64,000 nt of DNA from Viscum album (GCA_963277665.1 CAUJRU010000137.1:186001-250000), one strand, 5' to 3'. Counted from the first letter of the stretch, positions 50,386 through 62,964 are shown. Translations and numbers: made by a program. Notes: generated by a model not told the origin, from the sequence alone.

Positions 50386-51783
50386 AAAATGAATTTCTCC
50401 CTCGAAATTCATCAGGGTTATAAATTGTTTACTAGTTGAAATTTTGTTTCATAGAAACCCACATCGTAAAAAGGAATAATAAAACTTAATTTTAAAAATT
50501 AAACTAAGAAACATAATGGTCAACCAATGTAACTCACCACTGGGTTACCACATAAGAGAATATAGGTGAAAATATGGATATGGAAGAGAAATCTAATGAC
50601 CATGTTCTGATGAAGAGTGGTAAAGAACATGGCTTTGAAAAAGCCAACAATCAGAAACCCATAAATTTGTGATGATATAAGGTACCATCTGGTTCATCGT
50701 ATGTGAGGGTACTTGGACAACATTTTTAGTTTTCAAGATCATTTCCCTAAAGTTGATGAATTATTTTGCATAAGGATAAATACTTACCTAATTTCAGTGT
50801 AAAATAAACGTTGGTCATTCCACGAACAATTTATAATTCATCTATTATTTTAAGAAATGAAGTTTAATTTTTCATTATTGAAGTATTAGTAGATCATGTG
50901 ATATAATGATAGGTCATTCCATCTCTCTTTATCACAAAAAGGTTAGCATAAATTATTAAATATACATAAGTCCATATATGGTGTATATGATTCCAAAAAT
51001 GGACTTATACATTATTTATCATACCACTTAATAAAATAAAACTAATTTCTACTAACCAGGGACTTCATGTAGTCCAATGGTATGCAATAAAGGTCTGTCT
51101 TACTTCAGTTGTGGGTTCGATTCCTACGTCCTTGTCTGACACGACAGGTTGTCGTCCATCCTGCAGGTTGTCCCTTTTTCTAAAACTATACTATTATAAC
51201 ATTCTAGAAAAAAAAATTAGACTTAAAAAATACAATCTGATGTACAACTTAATTCATTACAACCTTTAGGCTTATCAAAAATACTTTCATCCAATCTCAT
51301 AGTATAAAGAAAATGACTACTAGAAAGGTCATATACCAAGCATGAGAATAGCATCATTTATCCCCCGTATATCGTAAGATATATCTTGTTGGTTACATTC
51401 CAAACATGTAAATCCATTAATCATGTATTCTCTTGAAACATGAACTACCATATAATGTTTGTGAAAACATGAATGGTGTCAATAATTAACACTTTCCACA
51501 TACCAAAATCCCAAAATTTCTATATACCCAAATCATGATATCACTTTGTCCTAACATCATTCATGAGGTCCTTAATACTATCAAATATTTTATTATCTCC
51601 TTATCCCTTCATTATGCGCATATTAGGTGCTTTGAAAAAATATTTTAATCACTTTTCATGGTTACCGGTACCATAAAATTATTGAAAAAACAATAAACCA
51701 ATACATAGATATTCCAATATTCCACAATACTAAAAATGAGATTCCACAACACTATTTTCGAATCCCGTTACATATACACTTAA
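50386..51783 (-). other. Non-coding 3' internal region, array unit A
   Basis: About 1.4 kb between the gag stop and the polypurine tract, with no open frame. It contains the tRNA-like segment at 51059. Confidence 0.6.
51059..51133 (+). tRNA. tRNA-derived sequence (not a functional tRNA), copy A
   Basis: Has an A-box-like TAGTCCAATGGTA and a consensus B box GGTTCGATTCC. A T-arm folds as GTGGG-loop-CCTAC (4 of 5 pairs), and GGGAC/GTCCT could pair as part of an acceptor. The anticodon arm is poor. It lies antisense to the retroelement. I cannot assign an amino acid; 5' similarity is to Asp/Gly/Glu-type tRNAs. Probably a SINE-like or processed tRNA fragment. Confidence 0.45.
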
Positions 51784-52887
51784 TCATTCCACCAATTCAA
51801 AATCACCAATAGTGATCATATGTGACATCCCTTGGTCCTTTTCCATAAGTGGTTATTGATGTCGATCATCATTAACCCTTGGATTTGGGCATTGGTTAGC
51901 ATAATGCCCCATTTCCTTTCACTTGTAGCATTGAAGTGTAGGTGGTGTCTTCTCTGTAGTCTTTTCACTATTCACATCATTAGCTACCTTATTTCCATTG
52001 GTTCAGCACTTATCTGCTCAATGACCTTCTTTTCCTCACTGAAAACATTTTATAGTCCCTTTAAAACAATCTCCACCATGTTTCTTTCCACACTTTGAGC
52101 ATAAAGAAACATTCTTCTTCTTTTCACCATTGTTTTGAGATTTTTCCTTGAACTACATCTTTCGTTTCTTATTAAAACCATGAGATGGATATGTAACACC
52201 AACTTCTAGTTCTAACTTGATAGCACAATTCACAATTTCTTCATAGCTATTAAATTCTCTTATAGTTAATTCCCTTTGAAGACTTGGTTTTAATCCACTG
52301 AAGAATCGATCAACTTTACTTTCAAGTTGGATGATAATGCCAGATTCATACCTTGCAAGCCTAGTAAAATTTGCCTCGTATATAGCAACAGATTCATCAT
52401 CCTTTTTCTTAAGCTTAAGTAAATCCTTTTCCATATTTGTTCAAAGAATACTAGGGAAGTACTTATTGAAAAACAAGTTCTTGAACTCGTCCCATTCCAT
52501 GGATTCAATTTCATCTTCGGGCCTTGTATTCTTAATTAGATTCCACCATTGGTCTGCTTCACCTTTTAAACGATAAACAGCCAAAATGACTTTTTCATGT
52601 TCGGAACAGTGAAGTATGAAAAATATCTTTTCAATGGTACCGATCCATTGTTCAGTAATAAGTGTATTAGAAGACCCATTCAAAGCAGGTGGATGTTTCC
52701 TCATGAAGGACTAAATAGAATATTATTCCCTTCTCTGCTCATTTGGAAGTCTAAAATGATTCACAGCTTGTGTAAGTATAGAAATAATATTTTTCACTCC
52801 ATCTCCCATAACATTGATTTTTTCGGGAGTACAATCATTGAATTTTCCATTACATTGATCAATACGGTTCCTTCGGGTTCCAGCCAT
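51784..52887 (-). pseudogene. Gag of array unit A (367-codon frame with stops)
   Basis: The start ATG at 52887 (MAGTRRNRID) is shared with unit B. The frame runs to TGA at 51784 without net frameshift but with several in-frame stops. The Retrotrans_gag region includes WIGTIEKIFFILHCSEHEKV, RLKGEADQWWNLIKN, MEWDEFKNLFFNKYFP and VAIYEANFTRLARY, then FFSGLKPSLQRELTIREF. Nucleocapsid follows: CSKCGKKHGGDC intact (the C-x2-C-x3-H-x3-C type of chromovirus Gag). After it come two CCHC knuckles in which the second Cys codon is TGA (CFQ-stop-GKEGH and CYK-stop-KEMGHYANQC). It ends ITIGDFELVE. Pol is absent. Confidence 0.85.
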
Positions 52888-53142
52888 CGTCTAAAACCCA
52901 AAAAGAATAGTGTGAGAGGGGAAAATCATGCCAGTAAAACAACATAATAAAGTAGGAGTGCCTTCAATATATAACATCTAAGGTTTAATCCTAGGTTATT
53001 CATGATCGTTATCATAATTCTAGAATACTAACCTATACTTATACTTAACCTTAGGGACATCCCAAGACATAAATTATAAATATCTCTAAGTATCTCACTA
53101 AATATTTCACATCCTAGTTTCCAATGGTTAACTAAACCTTTC

Positions 53143-53154
53143 CTCTGATGCCAA
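53143..53154 (-). other. Primer binding site, array unit A
   Basis: Minus strand TTGGCATCAGAG, one base from the tRNA-iMet site, just inside LTR 2. Confidence 0.8.
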
Positions 53155-54789
53155 CTGTAGAGACCCTAGCTTGACGTACATGGACATTACATTACTATTT
53201 TGGAATAATTAATACATAACAAAAACAGACACCCAAGGACCATAATAGTTTAGTGTCTTTGGAAAGTTGGAACGTAATCCTCTAATCATGGTGAAAGGTC
53301 ATCAACATCTCCCATAAAGATATTTCCCTTTTGTTTTCTTACCTAAAACCTTTCTTTATATCCTGTGGAAAAGAATACATAAAAAGGGTGAGCTAAAATG
53401 CTCAGTAAGGGTAAGCATGGAGAAAATAAAACAAACCATATACATTTGAACTTAAAAACATGAACAAAATGTTTAACCATGAAAATATTGAGTTGTGAAA
53501 TAAATCTTGGAAGTACGTAAGGCATAGATCATAAAGGAACATTAATAATGATAAAATAGCATTGGAATAAAACATATAATTGTGGAAAACCATTAAGCAC
53601 ATGATATGATTTCCATAGTATCCAGGGAATTGCTGTCAAGACCATCATAGTGGACAAATTCCATTACTGAACTGGGTTTACTTGTCCTTCCATCCCTGTA
53701 TTACCAAACTGGATTCACTTGTCGTTCCAGCCATGTCTATCTCATCAGATATAAATCTTTACCCAATACATTTGAGGGAGATATAGGTCCCACTCATATC
53801 ATAATGAAATCATTTTTTCATGTGCCCCAAAATAAACTTAAACCATTCATCATAACCCAACGAACAAAATGGGTTTCATAAACATCATCCAATCATAACA
53901 TAATCCATATAGAATAAATGGATATCATTTCATCATAATAAAAATGAAACCATGTAAATAATAGATACATTATACTTGAAACATAAACATATTAAATAAT
54001 TTCATCTTAGATGGAAAATGGTTTTGATAAAACACTTGAACTGAATTCTTGAGGAAAATATCCTTTTTTCTTCAAAATCATTTTCTTTTCTCAAAATGCC
54101 TTGAAATTTTAAAAGAAAATGATTTTGTTGAAAATAATCATGAAATTGTGTAGAGGAATATTCATGTAAATAATTCATTATGAAATCGTAAAAATCCATT
54201 CATTCTGTATAAGTTAAAAAAACATTCTACTTCAACTTTTGCCGGAAAAGTCAAAAAGTACCTCGTCTGGTAAATAAAAGAAATATTCCTTCCATACCAG
54301 GTGGTAAAAGTCAAAAAAGGGTAAAAATGAATTTAAAAATACATAGAATAATAGTAAAAACTTTATGATGAAAGTTTTTATAAAACATGGACATGGATGA
54401 TAAATATAACCCCAGTAAATACTTACGAATAAACAATCTCGGATAAGAACGAGATTGGAATAATTATCCCTTACCTTATGTCCAATTTCATCTGTATGTG
54501 TCTGATAATCTGGTATAGTGGGGTTAAACATATTATTAACTTGTAATATAACCATAATAATATTTATTATATCATATATGATTCAGTTACGACTTTATAT
54601 TACCCGTTCATTTGTCAATTCCATGTTAAAGTAGCATTTTGGGTAAAATCGTTTCATTTATCGTACATGTTTTGACTTGTAATTATTCATATGATTACAA
54701 AGATCATGATTACTTAATTCCACAACGTAAAACATGATTTATATATAATATATATTCAGCCTATAAATATATATAGTACATCCATAAAT

Positions 54790-55215
54790 GAAATGAAATA
54801 CACTGTTCATGGAGACGGTAGGTCATACGTACACATGATCGTTGTTTTTGTTTCCTTATTAAATTGAATGGAAGTAAGTAAATAACATATAAATAAATAT
54901 ATAATAATAATTATTTCATATATTTCATTATTTTTTCGTATATATACTTTATAATAATTCTGAAATGGCTAACATGGTGAATGAATCTCATCGCGTCGCG
55001 GAGACGGTAATCCGTACGTACAAACGAGCATTGATATCGTTCCCATAATTATTGAATGGAATTAAAGTGGATGATATAATATCTCAGAATCAGTATTATG
55101 TTATAATAATAATATACAGTCATTATTCCCACAATTATATCCATCCAAGTATGGTGGTGGTGGAAAAATAGTTTACACCACAGTGTGAAGACGGTAAGTC
55201 GTGCGTACGCACACG
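54790..55215 (-). ncRNA. Three hairpin modules in the LTR 2 leader
   Basis: Counterparts of 47405-47825 near 54800, 54990 and 55177. The GGAGACGGTA block is kept in the first two; the third reads GAAGACGGTA. The third holds a 12-base perfect palindrome GTGCGTACGCAC (55201-55212), a changed but still self-complementary core. Stems of copies 1 and 2 are more decayed than in LTR 1. Confidence 0.45.
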
Positions 55216-55546
55216 CGGTTATTTCATTTTTTGTAGGATAGATATAGGGTTGTTTAAGATTAATAAAAACATATTAGTATATTAGTGATAATGATTTTAT
55301 TACTTTATAATTAAACAACTAAATAAGAGGAAGTTGAAGAAGAAATAAACTTGAATGAATCGGTAGAAGAGATTACCTCTTCCTCGACGTGCCTCTTTTA
55401 AACTTCCTCTTAGGGAACTAGAGTTGGTCTTTTGAGATGACCAGAACCTCTATAATGTAACTAGATAGGTTGAGAAGAGTAATTTTCAGGGTTTTTCCGA
55501 GAATGAAGGCTCAATATTAAGTGAAGACGAGAGGGAAGGGGTGCTC

Positions 55547-55553
55547 TTTTATA
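55547..55553 (-). promoter_or_regulatory. TATA box of array LTR 2
   Basis: TATAAAAGAGCACC on the minus strand. Confidence 0.55.
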
Positions 55554-57647
55554 AGAGAATAAAGGGTCACTTTTAGAAACCTCCAAAATATTAATTTATA
55601 ATAAACTCATACCCTACATAAAAACTTCCACAGTGACTCAAATTCGGATATGAGGTAATATAGGGTTGTAATCTCATCAACCAATCAAATTTAGAAAAGT
55701 TTTAACTTTATTTTAAACCATATCATTTTGATTTATCCTTATTTAATCTATTTAATTATATTTGCGGTAATAATATTGTAATTTTTAAATTGTTATAAAT
55801 ACTTAGTTATGTGTTGTGAATTTTCCATAATTAGATACATTATTATATTTTCGACCATATAATTTTAAATTTTATATTTTTAAATATTTTTGTGATTTTT
55901 AAACAATTTAATAATATTTTATTTTTATAAAATATCAATAGTGTCAATTTTGACAATATTCAATTATTTAATATTTTTATAACCATTAATTGGATATTTT
56001 TCATAATAAAATAATTACTACAAAAATTTTTTATAATTATTTAATATACTTATTTTTTTCATAAAAATTGAAAATAAAATACTATTATGCAGATAAATCT
56101 AATATCTTCCATAATAATACTTTTACTCGAATTTATCATCTTAAAATCACAACATTTAAATTGTTATATTTATTAAAGTATGAAGGTGACAACTTTGACA
56201 TCATTTATAATAAAATAATATAAGTGTCATAATCACTATTATAAGGCTTAAAATTCTCAAAAATTCTACCATTGGATGATTATGGTTTACAGGTACACTA
56301 CCAATAAGTTTTGGTCAGATTTTTGTGCCTTTTATGAGCATTATTAGTTTAATAAAAACTATATTATTTATTTTTCACTCAATAAATAATTTCTGCATCA
56401 TTAATGTATAGCCTATTAATGTAATTATATATTTATTAAAAATTACAAATAAATTTACATAATAAAGAAAAAAATTATCTTTAAAATGAGTATTTATAAT
56501 CGAATTTATATTTTGTATAACCTTATATTAAAAATGCTTTAATAATTAAAGTTTGGATGAGACATATTTCACTTCCCTTGAAATAAAATAAATTAAAGGT
56601 CTTAATCACATCAAAGTGGGTTAAAATAGGTTCTATTTAGACCCAAGTATGTTTTAGAGAGAAATATAATCAACCAATGATATCAATACAATTGTTATTA
56701 TAGTTTTATAATATTATTTTTACCCTTAATTACCTGATTTACCTTTAACTATTGTAAATAAAATTTACCTTAGTTACTATTAATAATGCCCAAAAATAAA
56801 AAGTAGCCTATTAACGTAATTTGGATCGAATGATTCCAAATATGGAATCCATTTTTCCAAATTCAATACACAGAAGTTTCAGTATTTAATTTAAAATTAA
56901 TCCCGCTGTTGAGAAAACGGGTTTTATAAGATAAAACATTGGAAAAGATTGAAATGTTTTTACAAGTGAAATAATTGTAAAATTAATGATAATAACTTAT
57001 ATTATATTAAATGATAAAAATATATTCTATTTTACTATAAAACAATTCAATATTATAATTTAACCATATAAATTATCTCAATGAAAAAGTTATTTTTAAT
57101 TAAAATTTAGTGTATTTTTACTATTCATAAAAATATGGAGGTTATCAGAATAATGTCAAAAATTTATCCAACAGAAATTATTATATCCTAATTCAAAAGA
57201 AGTAGTTTAATTTTCCAAATTAAACTTATAAACTTGTCAAAAATTAGATTTAAAGTGGGTGTTCCATCAAAAGGCGACAAAACTGCATTTTTTTGAAAAA
57301 TACTTCTTTTATCCGAAAAATTAATTTTGTTCGCATACCGTGTTCTAGAAAATGTGTAAGATGAATTATAGTGTTATAAAATTCAAAATTCAATTGATAC
57401 TATTAATAACATCTAGTTCATAATAATATTATAATATATCATTGTTTAGTGAAACACGGTATTGCGTACCACACAAGCTATTGTGGAAGGTCTCTCTTGC
57501 ATGCAACACAAGACAAAAATAATATTTGCGTATACTACAAGATAATACAGTGTTTTGTATAGCGCAATCTAATATTAGTGTAGCATAGAGCACAAGACAT
57601 CAAATAAATTAAAAAGAATATTTCTCATAAAATCTCTGGGTGTTACA

Positions 57648-57660
57648 TTCTACCCCCCTT
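57648..57660 (-). other. Polypurine tract, array unit B
   Basis: AAGGGGGGTAGAA on the minus strand, identical to unit A. Confidence 0.85.
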
Positions 57661-59058
57661 AAAATTAATTTCACCATCGAAATTCGTCGGGGTTATAAAT
57701 CATTTACTAATTGAAAGTTTCGTTCATATAAACACACATCGTAAAAAGGAATACTAAAACTTAATTTTAAAATGGAATGTTAGAAACATAACGGTCACCC
57801 AAAGTAACTCAACACTAGGTTACCATATAAGAGAATATAGGAGAAAATATGGATATGGAAGAGAAATATAATCATCATGTTCTAATGAAGAGTGGTAAAG
57901 AACATGGCTTTGAAAAATACAACAATAAAAATGCCATAAATTCTTGATGATCTAAGGTACCATATGATTCATCAGATATGAGGGTACTAGGACAAAATTT
58001 TTGGTTTTCAAGATCATTTCCCTAAAGTTGATGAATTTTTTTTCATAAGGATAAATACTTACCTAATTTCAGTGTAAAATCATCGTTGGTCATTCCATGA
58101 AAAAATTATAATTCATCTCTAATTTAAAGAAATTAAGTTTAATTTGTCATTCTTAAAGTATTAATAGATCATGCAATAGAATGATAGGTCATTCCATCTC
58201 TATTTATCACAAAAAGGGTATCACAAATTATTAAATATACATAAGTCTATATATAGTGTATATGATTCTAAAAATGGACTTATACTTTATCTATCAGACC
58301 ACATAATAAAATAAAACTTATTTCTACTAACCACGGACTTCCTGTAGTCCAGTGGTAGGCAATAAAGTCCTGTCGTACTTTGGTTGTGGGTTTGATTCCC
58401 ACATCCTTATCCGACGCGACGGGTTGTCACCCATCCTGCTGGTTATACCTTTTTCTAAAACTATACTATTATAACATTCTATAAAAAAGTTATAGCCTTA
58501 AATAATACTATCTGATGTCCAAATTAATCCATTACAACCTTTAGGATTATCAAAAATACTTCTGTCCAATCTCATAGTATAAAGAAAATGACTACTATAA
58601 AGGTCATCTACCAACCATGTGAATACCATCATTTATCCCTCTTATATCATAAGATATATCATGTTGGTTACATTCCAAACATGTGAAATACTTAATCATG
58701 TATTATCTTCAAACATGAATTACCATATAATCTTTTTGAAAATATAAATGCTATCAAAAATTAACTCCTTCCACACAAAAAATCCCAAAATTTCTATATA
58801 CCCAAACCATGATATCACTTTGTCCTTACATCAGTCATGAGCACATTAATACTATCAAACATTTCATTATCTCCTTATCCCTTCATTATGCACATATTAG
58901 GTGCCTTCCAAAAATATATCAATCACTTTTAATGGTTACCAGTACCATACAATTATTGAAAACAACAATAAACCAATACATAGATATTCCAATACTCCAC
59001 GATACTAAAAATGAGATTCCAAAACACTATTTTGGAATCCCTTTACATATACACTTCA
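57661..59058 (-). other. Non-coding 3' internal region, array unit B
   Basis: Collinear with 50386-51783; contains the second tRNA-like copy; no protein recognised. Confidence 0.6.
58335..58408 (+). tRNA. tRNA-derived sequence, copy B
   Basis: The better preserved copy. A box TAGTCCAGTGG fits the Pol III consensus, and the T-arm GTGGG-TTTGATT-CCCAC is perfectly paired. A 5-bp anticodon stem AAAGT/ACTTT encloses an 8-base loop CCTGTCGT that resembles the tRNA-Asp loop with one extra base. The acceptor does not pair well, so it is not a working tRNA. The B box has one change (GGTTTGATTCC). Confidence 0.5.
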
Positions 59059-60159
59059 TTATTCCACCAATTCAAAATCACCAATAGTGATCGCATGTGA
59101 CTTACCTTTTTCCTTTTCCTTAAGAGTCTGTTGATATTGATCATCATTAACCGTTATATTATAGAATTGGTTAGAATAATGCCCCATTCCCTTGAACTTG
59201 TAGCATTGAAGTGTTGGTGGTGTGTTCTCTGTAGTCTTTTCACTATTCACATCATTAGCTACCTTTTTCCCATTACTTCAGAACTAAGCTTCTCTATGAC
59301 CTTCTTTTCCACACTTAAAACATTTTCTAGTCCCTTTAAGACAATCTCCACTGTGCTTCTTTCCACACTTTGAGCATAAAGAAAAATTCGTCTTCTTTTC
59401 ACCATTGTTTTGAGATTTTTCCTTGAACTCCATCTTTCATTTCTTATCAAATCAATGAGATGGATATGTAACACCAATTTTCAGTTCTACCTTGATATCA
59501 CAATGCACAATTTCTACATAGCTACTGAATCTCTTATAGCTAATGCCCTTCAAATAATTGGATTTAATCCATCGAAAAATCGATCAACTTTACTTTTAGG
59601 TTGGATAATAAAGCCATGTGCATACCTTTCAAGACTTGTAAAATTTTCCTTGTATATACCAACAGATTCATCATCCTTTTGATTAATCTCAAGAAACTCC
59701 TTTTCCATTTTTTTCGAAGAATACGAGGGAAGTACTTATTGAAAAACAAGTTCTTGAACTCATACCATTCCTTGGATTCAATTTCATCTTGGGGCCCTGT
59801 ATTCTTAATTAGAGTCCACCACAGGTCTGGTTCACCTTCAAAATGGTAAATATCCAAAATGAATTTTTAAAGTTCTGAACAGCGAAGTATGGAAAATATC
59901 TTTTCAATCGTATTGATCCATTGTTCAGCAATAAGTGGATCTGAAGACCCATTGAAAGAAGTTGGACGTTGCCTCATGAAGGACTCAATAGAATATTGTT
60001 TCCTTCTCTGCTCATTTGGAAGTCTTGAATGATTCATAGATTGTGTAAGTATAACAATAATATTTTTCACTCCATCTCTCATAACATTGTTTTTTCAGGA
60101 GTACAATCATTTCATTTTCTATTACATTGATCAACATGGTACCTTCGGGTTCCATCCAT
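59059..60159 (-). pseudogene. Gag of array unit B
   Basis: ATG at 60159 (MDGTRR) to stop at 59059 (ITIGDFELVE), collinear with unit A gag but with frameshifts (the readable pieces lie in different frames). Pieces are QRPTSFNGSSDPLIAEQWIN, FEGEPDLWWTLIKN and EWYEFKNLFFNKYFP. The first knuckle CSKCGKKHSGDC is intact and the second keeps CFKCGKEGH but loses its last Cys. The third reads CYKFKGMGHYSNQF, with two Cys to Phe. Decay therefore hit different residues from unit A. Confidence 0.82.
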
Positions 60160-60414
60160 CGTCTAAAACCCAAAAAGAATAATGTGAGAGGAAAAAATCA
60201 TTCTAGGAAAACAACATAATAAAGGGGGAGTAGCTTCAATATCTAACATCTTAGTATTAATCCTAGGTTATTCATGATCATTATCATAAATCTAGGATTG
60301 TAACCTATACTTATACTTAACCTTAGGGACATACCAAGATGTACCTTAGAAATATCTCTAGTGATCTCACTAAAGATTTCGCATCCTAGTTTCTTAAGGT
60401 TAACTTAACCTTTC

Positions 60415-60426
60415 CTCTGATACCAA
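60415..60426 (-). other. Primer binding site, array unit B
   Basis: Minus strand TTGGTATCAGAG, a perfect match to the tRNA-iMet site, just inside LTR 3. Confidence 0.88.
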
Positions 60427-60427
60427 C

Positions 60428-62044
60428 GGTAGAGACCCAAGATTGACATACATGGAAATTACATTACTTTTACGGAATACTTAATACATAACAAAAACAA
60501 ATACCCAAGGACCGTAATAGTTTAGAGTCTTTGGAAACTTGGAACACAATATTCTAATCATGGGGAAAGGTCTTCAACATCTCCCATAAAGACCTTTCCC
60601 CTTTGTTTTCTTACCCAAAACCATTCTTTATAACCTTGTAAAATGAACACATAAAAAGGGTGAGCTCAGATGCTTAGTAAGGGTAAGCATGGAGAAAATA
60701 AAACAAACCATATACATTTGAACTAAAAAACATGAACATAATGTTTAAACATCAAAATCATGAGTTGTGAAATAAATCTTGGAAGTATGTAAGGCATAGA
60801 TCATAAAGGAACATTAATCATGATAAAACATCATGAGAATAAAACATGTAATTGTGGAAAACCATTAAACACATGATATGATTTCAATAGTATCCAAGGC
60901 ATTGCTACTAAGACCATCATAGTGGACAAAGTCCATTACTGAATCGGGTTTACTAGTTGTTCTAGCCCTGTATTACTGAACTGTATTCACTTGTCATTCC
61001 ATCCTTGTATATCTCATGAGATATAAATCTTTACCCAATGAATTTTAGGGAGATATAGGTCTCACCCATCTCATAATGAAATCATTCTTTCATATACCAC
61101 AAAATAAACATAAATCATTCATCATAACCCAACGAATAAAATGGGCTTCATAAACATCATCCCATCATAACATAATCCATATAGAATAAATGGATATCAT
61201 TTCATAATAAGAAAAATGAAACCATTAAAATAATAGAGACATTATATTTGAAACATAAATATATTAAATAATGTCATCTTATATGGAAAATGGTTTTGAT
61301 AAAACACTTGAAATGAATTCTTGAGGAAAATATCATTTCTTCTTCAAAATCATTTTCTTTTCTCAAAATGCCATGATATTTTAAAAGAAAAGGATTTTAT
61401 TGAAAATAATCGTGAAATATTGTAGAGGAAGCTTTAGGTAAATAAGTCGTTATGAAACTGTAAAAATCCATTCATGCCGTATAAGTTTAAAAAATCATTC
61501 TACTTGTACTTTTTCCAAAAAAGTCAAAAAGTACCTCGTATGGAAAATAAAATAAAGATTCATTCCATACCATGTGGTAAAAGTCAAAAAAGGGTAAAAA
61601 TGACTTTGAACATACATAGAAGAATACATAAGTCTTTATGAAAAAAAATTTATAAAACATGTACATGGATGATAAATATAACCCTAGTAAATACTTACGA
61701 ATAAACAATCTCGGATAAGAATGAGATTGGAATAATTATCCCTTACCTTTTGTCCAATTTCTTCCTTATGTGTCTGAGACTCCTGTATAGTGGGTTTAAA
61801 CATATTATTAACTTTTAAAAGAACCATAATAATATTTATGATGTCATATATGATTCACTTACGACTTTGTATTACCCATTCATTTGTCAATTCCATGTTA
61901 AAGTAGCATTTTGGGTAAAATCATTTCATTTATCATACGTGTTTTGACTTGTAAATATTCATATGATTACTTAGATAATGATTACTTAATTCCAGAATGT
62001 AAAACATGATTTATATATAATATATATTCAGCATATAAATATAT
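60428..62044 (-). repeat. Array LTR 3, cut short by insertion
   Basis: Collinear with the first about 1.6 kb of LTR 2 (GGTAGAGACCC for TGTAGAGACC at the edge). Homology breaks after TATAAATATAT at 62044, just before the hairpin modules, where GC-rich DNA begins with TG. Confidence 0.85.
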
Positions 62045-62149
62045 TGTAGACGCCGGAAAAGTCCGTTGTTCCCAAACGAAGCTCCGGATGCGGAAAGCGA
62101 GGTCATATTTGGAGTCGGAAGGATGTTTCGGAGGGCCCGGAGGCCTTGC

Positions 62150-62800
62150 GCGGAATTTCAGAGGCCCGCGCGCAAAGGTGATGTTCCGCGCGCAAACCCC
62201 CCGGGATGCGCGCAATGCGCCGGTCCGGCGCGCATCTTTGCGCGCCGCGGGTCCGCGCGACTCCCTTGCGCGCCGCGCCCGATTCCGCGCCCGCGAGGAG
62301 AATTTCGCGCTCGCACCCTGGATTCCGCGCCCGGGGTTGCCTATAAATATAAGGCGACCCCCAACGTTTCAAAGGTTGCTGGAAGTCGAAACGTCTCTCG
62401 TGCACGCAATTCAACCCCTTCCGCGCGCAATGACGAACTTCAGGTAACCTCCTTTCTTTCGCGCAAGAAAGCCTCGGGGTCCGCCTTCGCGCGCAATCCC
62501 CGCTGGCTCCTTTCATTTGAATAAAAACTCACCCTAAGGCCTTTGCGCGCAAAAGAACCCGCTTGCGCGCAATTGCCCCCGGGGTGCGCGCAATCCGGCC
62601 CGATTGCGCGCACCCCCCTTCTTTCAAGTGGCCATTCGTTAAAGAATGAGCCGTTGCCCCCGCGCGCTATCCGAAGCCCGGCGTGAGCAATCTCAAGCAT
62701 CCGCGCGCAAGGCGCTGGCCCAATTGCGCGCCAGCCGCCCCGATTGCGCGCCGGCCCGCAGTATTGCGCGCAAAGCTTCCTTTTTGCGCGCAATCTGCCA
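62150..62800. repeat. Dispersed TTGCGCGCAA palindromes
   Basis: Four exact 10-bp palindromes (62543, 62563, 62764, 62784) plus about 15 partial copies (GCGCGCAA or TTGCGCGC) in 650 bp, at irregular spacing on both sides of the TATA box. Confidence 0.85.
62342..62349 (+). promoter_or_regulatory. TATA box of the GC-rich LTR
   Basis: CCTATAAATATAAGGCGACC, the only AT-rich island in the first 800 bp of this element. It places transcription start near 62370-62380 on the plus strand. Confidence 0.65.
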
Positions 62801-62895
62801 GGGTCGTCCCCGTTGACCTCCTAAGGGTACCCGCCTGTGTGGCACCTGATGATTCTCATCCCGGGTGCCCGCACCGTGCGTTGTCTTTCCGTGCG

Positions 62896-62918
62896 CCCCC
62901 CCCCCCCCCCCCCCCCCC
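62896..62918. repeat. Poly-C run (23 bp)
   Basis: Twenty-three consecutive C. The true length may be inexact because such runs are hard to sequence. Confidence 0.85.
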
Positions 62919-62964
62919 TAGGCTCGCGCGAAGTGACACGGACCTACCGGCGGCTTCATCGTCC

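Larger units (their letters stand above)
53156..57647 (-). repeat. Array LTR 2 (about 4.5 kb)
   Basis: TGTAGAGACC to GGGTGTTACA. Collinear with LTR 1 with a few percent divergence by eye. Serves as 5' LTR of unit A and 3' LTR of unit B. Confidence 0.88.
45764..62044 (-). mobile_element. Tandem gag-only gypsy array: LTR-gag-LTR-gag-LTR
   Basis: Three LTR copies alternate with two internal regions at a period of about 7.3 kb: LTRs at 45764-50372, 53156-57647 and 60428-62044 (cut short); internal regions at 50373-53155 and 57648-60427. Each internal region has a primer site, one gag frame and a polypurine tract, and nothing resembling protease, RT or integrase. This fits the TR-GAG class of non-autonomous gypsy elements. 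Sharing the middle LTR is what unequal or intrachromatid recombination between LTRs would produce. The third LTR is interrupted by the GC-rich element at 62045. Confidence 0.88.

Noticed and set aside
51059..51133. Functional tRNA gene
   Set aside because: Acceptor and anticodon arms do not pair properly and the sequence sits inside a repeated element; treated as tRNA-derived.
52331..52947. Plus-strand open frames over the array gag
   Set aside because: Antisense to a clear Gag sequence with zinc knuckles; no motif of their own.
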